From Artemia franciscana (taxonomy: Eukaryota; Arthropoda; Branchiopoda; Anostraca; Artemiidae), in the NCBI RefSeq assembly GCF_032884065.1, contig NC_088863.1, positions 46,645,797-46,709,796 on the forward strand: DNA of 64,000 bases, given 5' to 3'. The translations under genes were made by a program, and so were the position numbers. The notes beneath the pieces were generated by a model. The model made no database searches. It had not been told where the DNA came from and saw only the letters and a list, made by a program, of their open reading frames with translations. Numbering within the stretch: position 1 is the stretch's first letter; every line of letters starts with the position of its first letter. Below, piece after piece: positions 53,710 through 64,000 of this stretch.

Positions 53710-54882
53710 ATGGCTGGCTGCAGTTATGTTCATGCGCCAGTATTGAGCTTTATAGAAACGGCGCTGCGATATCAAGACAGCGTAACGAAAGATGCAACAG
53801 TGAATACAGCGGTGAAGTTTTTTACGAGAGATGCTATCCGTGAAAACCACGAAAAAATAAACGAGATAGCGGATAGTTTTGGGGAGCTGTATGTGAAAGA
53901 AAGACGTAGTCACTCTTCGAGGGAAACCCTAGTCAGTGATATGTATGATACTGTGAAATTACTGAGCTCACTCCCCGAATTTAAGACCCACTTCACCCTC
54001 TGGAAATTATCTGAAGTACCGAAAATTCCACAAGACACTTTTACAACATTGTGCGTGAAAGTTAACGAATGCACGGATATGATTGACAGTGTTATGGAAC
54101 AGTGTAAATCTATCCTTCTGTCTCAGAATGATTGGCCTCGTCTCCCTCAGCCCGAAAAATCTTTACACCGGGTTTTCATCAGCAATGTACCTACCTCAGA
54201 AATAGATTCCTGTTCCAAGCAGAAGCAGTTTGTCAAAAGACACGCTAGTGATGGAGGCATTGATCATATTCAACAGACCAAATCCGGCCTGGTTGCGTAC
54301 ATGAACAGACCCAAGTCGGCAGCTACTCTCGCCAACTCCCTCAAGTCCTCCCCTGATATAAGTGCTTCTTTTCGTAAGGAAAAGTTCTTCGCGATCGCCA
54401 AGTTTGTGCCCCTTGACACAACAGATGATGATATTCTCTCTGTTAACTCCAAATTAGTCAGTGCCAAGCGATATGGTCAATCTGAGACAATCAAACTTAC
54501 CTTTAGTGACGCTGACTCCCGAAATGCAGCAGTCAAATATGGGTTATTCATTGATTATACTCACATCAAAGTCCTCCCATTCAGACAAATTCCCAAGCGA
54601 TGCTTCAAGTGTCAGTCATTTGATCATCTTGCTAAAGATTGTACCAATAGCATGCGATGCTCCAGATGTGCTGGACCCCACGAGAACAGTAGAGAAAGCT
54701 CTTGTGACTCCCAAACAGTGAAATGCGCTTTGTGCCCTGATACTAATAATAGCCATCCTAGCTTTAGTCTACAGTGCCCATCAGTCCGACGAGCTATGCA
54801 GAAAGTTTCTCCTCAAACAAGAAAATTAATGAACTGTCTATACTTTGCCGCAATGTTTACGGCCATAATGCTGCCAAATTAG
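53710..54882 (+). CDS. LINE 2 ORF1 (gag-like, zinc knuckles)
   Basis: Open from ATG 53710 (MAGCSYVHAPVLSF) to TAG at 54880-54882, 390 residues. The N-terminal half is helical; a middle segment (RVFISNVPTSEID to RQIPKRC) resembles an RNA-binding region. The C-terminus holds CFKCQSFDHLAKDC (a perfect C-x2-C-x4-H-x4-C knuckle), CSRCAGPHENSRESSC and CALC-x6-SHPSFSLQC. ORF1 proteins of this type bind the element's RNA. No internal stops, so this ORF is intact, though its ORF2 is not. The last ~18 codons overlap the start of the ORF2 frame, which is one base back. Confidence 0.8.
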   Translation: MAGCSYVHAPVLSFIETALRYQDSVTKDATVNTAVKFFTRDAIRENHEKINEIADSFGELYVKERRSHSSRETLVSDMYDTVKLLSSLPEFKTHFTLWKLSEVPKIPQDTFTTLCVKVNECTDMIDSVMEQCKSILLSQNDWPRLPQPEKSLHRVFISNVPTSEIDSCSKQKQFVKRHASDGGIDHIQQTKSGLVAYMNRPKSAATLANSLKSSPDISASFRKEKFFAIAKFVPLDTTDDDILSVNSKLVSAKRYGQSETIKLTFSDADSRNAAVKYGLFIDYTHIKVLPFRQIPKRCFKCQSFDHLAKDCTNSMRCSRCAGPHENSRESSCDSQTVKCALCPDTNNSHPSFSLQCPSVRRAMQKVSPQTRKLMNCLYFAAMFTAIMLPN

Positions 54883-57499
54883 ACTACATCAAGAACTTGT
54901 GCCTTGCATATAATATTGTTTGCGTCTAAGAACACTTGTTAACTACCGATAACTTCGGGCTCTTTAAGTCGGTTCCTAATAAATCCGGCCACATTCATGA
55001 GGCTAAGCGCTCTAGCGCTAGGGGCCGACCTAGTGGTGGACTTGCAATATTCGTTGACGAGAGCATAGACTGTCGTAAACTTGAGTCGTGCGATTTCTAT
55101 ATAGCTGTCGAGTTCTCAGGCCCAAGTGCTTTTACGCTAATCAATGTATACCTACCAACAAACATGAACACGGATCATAGTGAAAAACGGTATGCCGAGG
55201 CTTGCGGTCGAATTGGAAGGTTACTCCGTAGGCTGGGAAGCTTGCGTTTTTTAGTCTGCGGTGACTTCCAGTGTGACCCCTTCTCAAAAGGAAAGTTACA
55301 GGACGTTCTTATGGCATGTATTCTGACTGATTGTTCTCCAAATATTAAAGATCAAAACTTTACGTTCATTCATAATTCAAGAAGCACAAGTAATATTGAT
55401 CACGTCTTTTCTAACTTTTCTATTACCTCGCCTGTACATGTGGATTCAGAGCATACCGCAAGTGATCATCTTGGTCTTAAGTTTAATGTTCCTTTTAGTC
55501 ACGATGTGAAATCAAAAAGCCCAGATTATACAGAGAGACGCGAGTGGAAAAATATTAACCTTAGTCTGTACCAGTCGACGTGTGACGAAATTTTGGACAA
55601 AATAAAAGTCCCGTTCCAGCTTCTTGCCCATGGGTGCGATGACAAGATTGCACTCGATACATACTGCGCTAAAATTACTCACGCGCAAAAACTTGCTGAG
55701 TCTGCAGCCGTACCTAGTGCAGTTATTAGGAAAGGTACAAGGAAAAGAGGATGGAGCGACCATCCTTACGTGTAGCATGCCAAATGGAGGTCTAAGATGT
55801 GGTATTCTGTGTGACGCGACTCCGGCAAGCCGAGGACTGGCACTGTCTTCAATCCCTTTCGTAAAACAAAAAGAGAATACAAAGCATATGTGGATGAGCT
55901 GAAAGTGAAGGAAGCAGAAACTGCTTCGGAAGAGGCTATCTGTGACCCACAAAATATGTGGAAAAAATTCAAAAATAGTAAAGTGCAGTCCAAGCCATGT
56001 GCCATGATACCTGAGGAACAGTGGTTAAAACATTATTCGAAGGTCTTCGGGTCTAAAGATACTCCTTTGGAAAAGGAATATGATGAATCGCTTAAATTGC
56101 GTCTTGATTTACTGCTGAAAAAGAGATATTACTTTTTCATATCCGTGAATGATGTTTTGAGGGCTGTTCGCCAGTTAAAGGTTAACAAGGCTCCAGGTCT
56201 TGACGGTGTCAGTAGTAATCATCTGCGCAATGGTTCACCGCTTTTGATCCAGCATATGCAACTACTTTTTCAGATGTGTATAGATAGTGCCACCGTCCCC
56301 AAATCGTTTTGTACCGGAGTCGTTACAAACATCCTGAAGAAAGGAAAAAACGCAAATGAGTGTGGAAGCTACAGGCCGATTACTGTCTCAAGTACATTGA
56401 GCAAGGGGCTGGAAAAATTGGTCCTTCGCGAAGTTATATCGAAGTGTGTGATAGACTACAGGCAGTTTGGGTTTCGAAAGCATCTCAGCTGTGCTTTCGC
56501 CCATAGACTTCTAAAGCGTATTCTTACCAAGGCTGATTCACTTGAGTTATCCGTACATATATGTAGTGTTGACATTTCCGCTGCATTTGATTCAGTGATC
56601 CAGTCTGCTGTGTTCCACACTTTGCTAGATGCCGGTGTGAACGCCCATATAGTAGCTATGTTATCATTTTGGTACTCTAATAGCTATATAAGAGTGAAAC
56701 TTGGGCTTGAAAAACTCAGCGAGCCAGTTAAACTAAAGAGAGGACTTCGACAAGGCTCTGTCTTAAGTCCGATATTATTTAACACGTTGACTTAGGTTAC
56801 AAAACAAGGTTACCTAAGGTTACAAAACAAATTTCTGACGGGCTAATATTTGATACTTGTGATTTGAGTTTAATAAGCTATGCTGATGATTTACTTATGT
56901 TGAGTTTCTCATTGAGTGTACTGCAGGATAATTTAGATGAGCTTGTATCTTGTTATAGCGTTATTAGTCTACAAGTTAATGGCCAGAAAACTGAATTTCT
57001 GGTTTTCAGCTCTCCAAAACAGGAGGCACCAGCACCAACTGTATCCGTAGATAGTGCTATTATTGCACCGTCTTCATCACTCAAATATTTAGGTCTTCGG
57101 TGCGGCCGAGATAAGAAAAGTACACGAACTATTTGCATTGATACCCTGGAGTCTAACCTGCGAGTGAGCTATGCTAAACTAGCCCCACTGAAGTATTCTT
57201 ACAATCGGCAAATTTTGGCGAGGATGTACAGAACAGTGGCATTAACACATGTCCTTTACCTTTCCCCACTTTGGGAATGGTTCACAGAAACAGAGAGACT
57301 AAAAGTTAGGTCCGCGTTTTGTAGATATTTGAAGTTTTTGATACGCATTCCGCTATTCGAGAGAAAATCATTTCTTTTGAACAAGTATCAAATTCCAGAT
57401 CCCCGTGAAGCTGTGGCAGAACAGGAAACTAATGCTAGAAAAGGTGCCCTTAAGCACCTTTATGATTTCCTGCAGTTGCATGTCATATATGAGCTATGA
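54831..57499 (+). pseudogene. LINE 2 ORF2 (endonuclease-reverse transcriptase), damaged
   Basis: Endonuclease begins LSILCRNVYGH in the -1 frame relative to ORF1, with no ATG found for it. A TAA at 54928 replaces the codon just before the catalytic E of the QE motif. RGRPSGGLAIFVDES, VCGDFQCD, SNIDHVFSN and ASDHLGLKF follow to 55775. A shift then leads to the RT at 55890: NKAPGLDGVSSNHL, GSYRPITVSSTLSKGLEKL, RQFGFRKHLSCAFAHRLL, VDISAAFDSVI, GLRQGSVLSPILFN. A short duplication of GGTTACAAAACAA at 56795-56831 causes a stop and shift before ISYADDLLML (56876) and the thumb to 57499. Confidence 0.85.
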
Positions 57500-57649
57500 A
57501 TGTATATAGTGAATGTAATCTAATCATTTAATCTTGAAGTATTGTTTTTCGCCGTTTTCATTTTCCTTTTTATTTTTTTTTCTTTATACTCCGCCAGGTT
57601 GTTGTTCTTATGGTGGGCTTAAATAAACCATCTATCTATCTATCTATAC

Positions 57650-58585
57650 ACAGAAATGGTTATTGGGAAGTTTACAGACGTTTTCAGGGGGATTTTTTTG
57701 GTTCGGGGGTGAGGTTGAAGGGAGGGGGCTATATGGGAGAATCTTTCCTTGGAGGAATATGTCATGGGGGAAGAGATATTTAATGAAAAGGGCGCAGGAT
57801 TTTCCAGCATTACTATAAAAATACAATAAAAAATAAACGTGAAATATTTTTTTCAATTGAAAGTAAGGAGTAGCAATAAAACTTAAAACGAACAGAGATT
57901 ATTACTCATATGAGGGGTTATAAAAGTACTTTAGCGTAAAGAGCGAGGTATTTAGGAGGAGATTAGTACCTCACTCTTTTTGCTAAATTATTTTTAGTAA
58001 TTTCAACTATTTATTCTACGGCTTTTCTGATTCAGGGGCCATTCTTAAAGAATTGGGACAAAACTTACTATTTAGTGTAAAGAGCGAGGTATGAACGAGG
58101 GGACAAGCCCCTCATATACATAATAAAAATATAAGAATCTTAAAGTTTGTTACGTAAGTTATTTCTTAAGTTACGTGTATTTTTTACTAATAAAAAGTTG
58201 GTTAAAAATGAAAAGTTCTAGTTGCCTTTTTAAATAACCGAAAAATTGGAGGGCAACTAGGCCTCCTTACCCTCCTCTTATTTCTAAAAATCGTCTTATC
58301 AAAATTAAGAGAAAGCCATTTAGCCAAAAAAAGAATTAATATGCAAATTTCATTTTAATAATTGATGTGCGGAGAGCCAAAATCAAACATGCATTAATTC
58401 AAAGACGTCCAGAAATTAAATAAAAAACAATTTTTTTTTTAACTGAAAGTAAGGAGTGACATTAAAACTAAAAAAGAACAGAAATTACTCTGTATATGAA
58501 ATGAGTTATCCCCTCCGCAATCCCTCGCTCTTTACGCTAAAGTTTGACTCTTTGCCACAATTCTACTTTTTAAAACAATTAATAG
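57650..58585 (-). mobile_element. Foldback repeat, copy G (5' half of the element split by LINE 2)
   Basis: Continues the element interrupted at 53071: ATGGTTATTGGGAAGTTTAC, CAGGATTTTCCAGCATTACT, AGAGCGAGGTATTTAGGAGG, to GTAAGGAGTGACATTAAAAC (58450) and on to the loop of the internal foldback at 58585, where it is truncated. Same minus orientation as copy E. Confidence 0.7.
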
Positions 58586-59917
58586 CTATCGAGCCCCAGT
58601 CACAAAGTGCAAGATTATATCCTTTTTAACAAACGGTTACAACTTTACGGTCACACCTTTTTCCAAAACAATAAGGGATGAAAGACTATACTTGTCCCTG
58701 TGGTCTAGCCTTGGCTACCAATGTATAACACCTACCGGGGCTAAGAACCCTTTCCCTGAGAGTAAAAGCAACTGCGCACAGTCAAATATTTCAAGAACTT
58801 GTATGTTCTGCTGAGAATCGCTGAGTTCAAAGCCGTATCAACGGGGAGATGTTTTGGGGTTTGAATCATACCCCTCCCACCACCTCAAATGTTTGTCCAA
58901 CTCCTAAAACTGCAACAAAAATGAATAAAAAAATTGACAGCTTTTTTAAAAAAAATTTGCCCCCTTACACTTGGAGAATAATTCCTTGTAAAATACCCCC
59001 CACCCCAAAAATATCTTGGATATAGCCCTGGCTGAGATAAACGTTTTCCACTGAAAATCAGACCCTAACCTTGCCCCCTGAGAAAAAAAAATCAAAAAAA
59101 CATGCGAGCCTTGGTTTGACCACTCAGAATTTACAGAAATCAAGAAGGATTTTACTAACAGAATATTAATAGAAGTAGTGACTTGTTTTCATTTACTCAT
59201 ATATATTCTTGATGCTTAAAATTAATGTATTGTCTTCCGTATTGCATAGTTATAGACAAATATGCTATTTGAATGTTAATGCGGTCAAAACGGCTTTTAT
59301 ATTTTTTCGGATGATTTAGTACTCGGAAATGGTTATTTTATGGATGATGATTTGTGTGACCAGTACTGTTTCTTTTGTTTGATGGGACTTTTCCTATGTA
59401 TTAACTAAAGCTTTGATGTAAAACAAAACAGTTGTAAGTATGACTCATATCATCTTCTGAAAGCTATTTGATCAATTCAAAGGGTTGCCCACTTTGCACC
59501 CGTCTGATATACATCTCAGAACACCATGTATGTCGTAATGTCCCTCCACGCTTGGTACAGTTTCCGCCACGCGCGGCACAGTTTATTTCACGTTTAGTAG
59601 AAATCACCCCGTGTACGTGATTTCTGAAAGTGGGTGTCCCCATAGATCGATGCTTGCTTATTTATGTAAAAATAGGCTAGGAATGCAGACGTGGGCAAAA
59701 ACATTCCAATCTTCCTCGGACTCTCAAAGTTTTTAGGATGTTTTGCATAATCTCGTACATTTTCTGCCCCCCCTTAAATTAAGTTTGTACTTGTGTGTCT
59801 GGTTTGAGCAACTCAAATTTGGTTTTATATGGCTCTCACTTCATTACCAGGGTTTTCTTAGCTCAACTGTACCTTTACATACCTTGGTAGTATTCAATAA
59901 AAAAAACAAATTTTTTT
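58586..59917. other. Intergenic DNA with a dispersed short repeat
   Basis: No gene recognised. At 59540-59640 the sequence CCACGCTTGGTACAGTTTCC, GCCACGCGCGGCACAG and GTGATTTCTGAAAGTGGGTG is the reverse-complement relative of the repeat at 3165-3345. Confidence 0.5.
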
Positions 59918-61560
59918 AACTGCAAGTAAGGAGCGACATTAAAACTTAAAACGAACAAAAATTATTCCGTATATCAAAGGGGTTGTCCCCTCCGTGACAC
60001 CCCGTTCTTTACGCTAAAGTTTGACTTTGTCACAACTCTGCTTTTTAAAACAATAAAAAAAATTAGCGTAAAGAGTGAAGCATTGCGGAGGGGACAACTC
60101 CTTTTACACACGAAATAATTTCTGTTCGTTTTAAGTTTTAATGTCGTTCCTTACTTCCAGTTAAAGAAAGTTGTTTTTTATTTATTTTTGAATTAATACT
60201 TGTTTGGATTTTGGCTCAGCACACATGAATATTTAAAACAAAATTTGCATATTATTTTTTTTTGCTAAATGGCTTTCTCATAGTTTTGATCGGACGATTT
60301 TGATAAGAAAAGGGGTGGGGGAGGAGGCCTAGTTGCCCTCCAATTCTTGGTTACTTAAAAATGCAACTAGATTTTTATATTTTTTGTACGAACGTTTTTG
60401 TTAGTAATAAACATACGTACCTTACGGACTAACTTACGTAACGAACTTCTACATTTGTGTATTTTTATTCCGTAAATGAGGGTTTGTCCCCTCGTCATTA
60501 CCTCACTCTTTACACTAAAGCTTGAATTTTATCCCAAATCTTTTAAGAATGGTCCCTGAATCACAAAGGCCGTAGAATAAATTACTAAAAATACTTTAGC
60601 GTAAAGAGCAAGGTATTGTAGAGGAGACGAACCACCTTATATACGTAATATCTTATGTTTATTTTTAAGTTTTATTGCTACTCATTACCTCCAGGCGAAA
60701 TTTTTTTAAATTTATTTTGTCATTGTTATTTTTAAATTATGCTAGAAAACCCATCACCCCCTTCATAGAAATTCTCTTCACTCATGATAAATTCTTCCTT
60801 GGAAAGATCCTCCCACTTAAACCCCTCCCCCCTTCTCCAATCCACCCCCACCCCGACACGAAAAAGTCCCCCTGAAAACGTCTGTACACTTCATAATAAC
60901 CATTACTATATCTAAAGAATGGTTAAAGTTTGTAACTTGCAGCCTCTCCCCCAGGGGCTGTGGGGGATTAAGTTATCCCCAAAGACATATTTATTAAATT
61001 TTTGACTAAGTTGAACAGTATGTCTATCTCAAAATTTTGATCCGGTGACTCTGGGGAAAAATGGGTGTGGGAGGGGGCCTAGGTGCCCTCCAGTTTTTTC
61101 GGTCGCTTAAAAAGGGCACTTGAAATTTTATTTTCCGTTAGAATGAGCTCTCTCACGACATTCTAGGACCACTGGGTCGATACAATCACCTCTGGGAAAA
61201 AAATATCAAGAAAAAAACAAATAAACACGCATCTGTGATTTGTCTTCTGGCAAAAAATACAAAATTCCACATTTTTGTAGATAGGATTCTCTGGTACGCT
61301 GAATCTGGTAGTGTGATTTCGTTAAATTTCTATGACTTTTAGGGGGAGTTTCCCGATATTTTCTAAAATAAGGCAAATTTTCTCAGGCTCGTAACTTTTG
61401 ATGGGTAAGACTAAACTTGATTAAACTTATATATATTTAAAATCAGCATTAAAATGCGATTCGTTTGGTGTAACTACTGGTATTAAAATTCTGTTTTTTA
61501 GAGTTTCAGTTACTATTGAGCCGGGTCGCTCCTTGCTACAGTTCGTTACCACGAACTGTT
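59918..61560 (+). mobile_element. Foldback repeat family, copy D
   Basis: Starts AACTGCAAGTAAGGAGCGAC, with an internal foldback of ~245 bp (59918-60165) around TTTACGCTAAAGTTTG/TTAGCGTAAAGAG. Ends with CGGGTCGCTCCTTGCTACAG and the hairpin TTCGTTACCACGAACTGTT at 61560. Full-length like copies B and C. The LINE 3' fragment begins at the next base. Confidence 0.7.
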
Positions 61561-62166
61561 GGATTATTAGTAAAGCCGGTGGGAACAGTGAAGATGTTAA
61601 AAGTAGAATAGCCAAGGCTCAGAGTGTTTTTTCACATTAAAAAAAAAGTTTGGAAGAATAGGAAGACAAGTCTGCAAACCAAGATTAGAATTTTGGAAGG
61701 TACGGTGATGACAGTGGTCAAATATGGCTTGAAGCATGGGCGCTCCGAAAAGCGGAAGAAGATTTACTAAATGTTTTCCAGAGAAATTGCCTACGGATTG
61801 TTCTGGGAACCCGGCTGACTGATCGTATTTCAAACAGTAGGCTGTACAAAACGTGTGGTTCAATCCTGCTTTCGAGGGCTATAATGAAAGAAAGGTTGAG
61901 ATGGTTAGGGCACGTTCTGTGGATGAAGGATGACAGATTACAGAAGATTATCTTTTTCGGCCAACCGTCTAAGGCTAAACGGAAAGCAGGGTGTCCTCGT
62001 CTGGGGTGGGAGAATGTCATAAAGAAAGAATGAAGAAATGGAAACTTCTTGGGAGGGTTTAAAGAGGGAGGCTCTGAATAGATCAGGATAGAGGAGGAGC
62101 GTGCATTGCTGTGATGGCCTCTGGCGGCTTGGTGCTGCGGAGAGTCGTTAGTAGTAGCAGTAGATA
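61561..62166 (+). pseudogene. LINE 3' fragment, second copy
   Basis: Encodes KSRIAKAQSVF, TSLQTKIRILEGTVMTVVKYG, NCLRIVLGTRLTDRISNSRL and ERLRWLGHVLWMKDDRLQK across frameshifts, then a GTTAGTAGTAGCAGTAGATA tail at 62145-62166. 5'-truncated at the end of foldback copy D. Same family as 36270-36955 (minus). Confidence 0.8.
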
Positions 62167-63080
62167 GTTGTTATATTTTACTGGCCTAGTCTATTTTAAA
62201 ATATTCGCTGTTTTTATTTTACTTGACATTACATATCGACTAATATCTCCCGATTTAGTACCAGTTGTAATTAACTTACATTGCCTTTTCGTGTTATGAA
62301 ATTATTGTGTTGGTCTGTCCTTGCAGTTACTTTGTTTAAATGCAAAAAATGAATGACGTACGCAAAATAAATCAATTTGAAACAATTTTCTCAGGTGTTT
62401 TTCGAAACTGGTTGAAGGTTAAATATGAAGACAATACTAACAATTATTCAATAAATGAATCCGAGATAGCGCTTGCAGTTTCTGTGCAAAAAGCAATTGA
62501 AGTGAATACTCATTCGGGATTGTTCATTTCAATTTCATTTTAGTTTGGGTTTCTTTTATTTGTTGGTAGCAATTTAAGTTCGTTTTAATTTTTTATGACT
62601 TAACTTTTGCACGATTTAGATTTAATATACGTTTTAATTTTTTTGTAAGTTAATCTTTTTTTAATTTTCCTTTAAGCTAATTAACTCAATAGCGCAGCTG
62701 GATAAAATTGAAATTAATTGAGATTGATAAATGAAATTGGATAAATTGAAATTGAAACGTCTATGCAAAGAGCATTGAAGTGATTACTCAATCGTGATTG
62801 TTTATTTCAATTTCCTTTCAATTTGGGTTTCTTTCATTTGTTGGTAGTAATTTCAGTTAGTTTTGACTTTGAATTTAATATGACTTACTTTTGGTCGATT
62901 TAGATTTAATATACATAACTTCGAAGACCACACTGCCTTTCCATGACGAAAGTAAAACGTGTTCCATGACTCATATACAGTGTTCATCATCAGCAGTAAA
63001 ACTGCTGATTTTTTTTTAAATTTTTCTTTAAGCTAAATAACTCAATAGTGCATCTGGATAAAATTGAAATAAACTATGAA
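62167..63080 (+). repeat. AT-rich DNA with a ~300-bp tandem duplication
   Basis: Bases ~62485-62735 and ~62770-63070 are diverged copies: CAAAAAGCAATTGAAGTGAA / CAAAGAGCATTGAAGTGATT, TTTGTTGGTAGCAATTT, GATTTAGATTTAATATACxT, then TTTAAGCTAATTAACTCAAT and CATCTGGATAAAATTGAAAT. A relative of the TTGGTAGC segment lies at 38310. No convincing gene; the small open frame at 62340-62543 runs into the duplicated unit. Confidence 0.55.
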
Positions 63081-64000
63081 GCAAAAATAATTAAAAAAAG
63101 GAAAAATTCCTGGGCCAGGAGAAGCCAAAAAAAAATATTCTGGAAAAGAGAAGTTTATCAGATTTTATTTAACAGAAAAAATACTGTTTAAAATTAGTTA
63201 GCAAAAGAAAATCTAGTAAATAAAAAACGTGTGTTACTTTTTAGTTACCATATAAAAAATTAGTGGAAAAAAAATACTAAGCTTCAGTTCTATGAAAAAA
63301 ATTTATGAAAATCAAGTAATCTAATTAATAATCTGACTAAAATCATAAATAACAAAACGAAACTTAATGCCCACAAAATTAAGGCCTAACTCTAATTAGT
63401 TTTTTTCATTGATTTAAGAATATGCGGCAAGTCTTTCTTATATTTCTATATGCGGCTATAGTCTTTCTTATATGCGGCTAGTCCTCCTTTTTCTTATTTT
63501 CAGTGAAACTATCAAACAGCCTGTCTTGAAACACGTTACAAGTATGTTGTGAACTTGCTAGTTTTTAAAAATGCTACTTACGGGCTCTTTCATACCATGT
63601 CCGCTCTTTCTTCTTCTTGAACTTATAACTTATACTTGAACTTATACACTCCTCGTGAACTTATCTTTACAGATGCTACCAGACTAAGGAAGAAGGGCAT
63701 ATGAGGTGGGACTGATTACCCCATTTCAACGACCTTCTTTAGAATCGAATTATTTCAATTTATTTATTTAAGTCAGTATGGCTCTTTGACAGTATAACAC
63801 TTATGTCAATAATTCTTTTTTTAATGTGTTAGAGTTAATTATTCGATGACAATGAAAATATAAAAGACAACTATTATCCTGCTTAAGTAATTCAGACAGA
63901 CAAGAACATGAACGAGGTCTTGATCCTAATGAACAATCCAATAGACTAGGACAAACAATACAACCAAACACAGCCAGAAGCAAGAAAAACAAGCAGTATT
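63081..64000. other. AT-rich intergenic DNA to the window end
   Basis: No gene recognised on either strand. A ~23-bp unit (TATATGCGGCTAGTCTTTCT) is repeated three times at 63419-63485. Confidence 0.45.

Larger units (their letters stand above)
53072..57649 (+). mobile_element. Non-LTR retrotransposon (LINE 2), nearly full length
   Basis: Inserted in a foldback element (halves at 52458-53071 and 57650-58585). It comprises a long 5' UTR (53072-53709) with repeated GTCAACATCTA and TTTCACATA segments at ~53085 and ~53230, ORF1 (53710), ORF2 in two to three frames to 57499, a short 3' UTR, AATAAACC and an (ATCT)n tail at 57625-57648. It is related to LINE 1 (19597-23808) in gene order and protein motifs, but has a different tail. 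Confidence 0.8.

Overview
The window reads as a piece of a repeat-rich, AT-rich arthropod nuclear genome. The evidence is eukaryotic: Helitrons, Penelope-like and non-LTR retrotransposons, long (AT)n tracts, a 28S rRNA fragment, and a probable spliced 5' leader on one gene. Several non-coding repeats and the ankyrin gene look to me like branchiopod crustacean (Artemia-like) sequence, but that is recognition, not proof. There is one 100-base N gap (6694-6793).

Layout. 1-1030: Helitron 5'-end fragments carrying tRNA-like modules in T-rich filler. 1760-2662: an internally deleted non-LTR retrotransposon. 4249-6693: a Mutator-like transposase fused to a YqaJ-type nuclease, frameshifted near its N-terminus and cut by the gap. 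6794-10329: copies of a non-coding foldback repeat family, which recurs at 40747, 43939, 52458/57650 and 59918. 10330-11395: a 5'-truncated Penelope-like element. 11413-18207: a Helitron block containing a palindrome of about 3.7 kb centred at 14131 and a 71-bp element made only of two Helitron ends. 18211-24357: an inverted second Penelope-like copy interrupted by a non-LTR element (about 19597-23808). 24360-25142: Helitron remnant with a basic N-terminal ORF, then (AT)n.

25579-32880 is the only large undamaged gene: a 2433-residue ankyrin/TPR protein read through one uninterrupted 7.3-kb frame. Its helical N-terminal third has two RNxxxH motifs (R391-H396 and R734-H739) of the kind that define HEPN ribonuclease domains. 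This is the best candidate for a little-described system: a possible RNase effector on an ankyrin-TPR-ankyrin scaffold.

33000-40700 is mostly non-coding. It includes a degenerate antisense 28S rRNA fragment (36955-37466) abutting a LINE 3' fragment (36270-36955). 40747-53071 holds foldback elements, a ~70-bp satellite in two orientations and a decayed CR1-like LINE (46861-51470). 53072-57649 is a second, better preserved LINE inserted into a foldback element whose two halves lie at 52458-53071 and 57650-58585. 59918-62166 is another foldback copy followed by a second copy of the LINE 3' fragment. The remainder is AT-rich non-coding DNA with small duplications.

Apart from the ankyrin gene, and possibly the transposase, every coding stretch is broken by frameshifts or stops. 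Several breaks lie in homopolymers and could be sequence errors.
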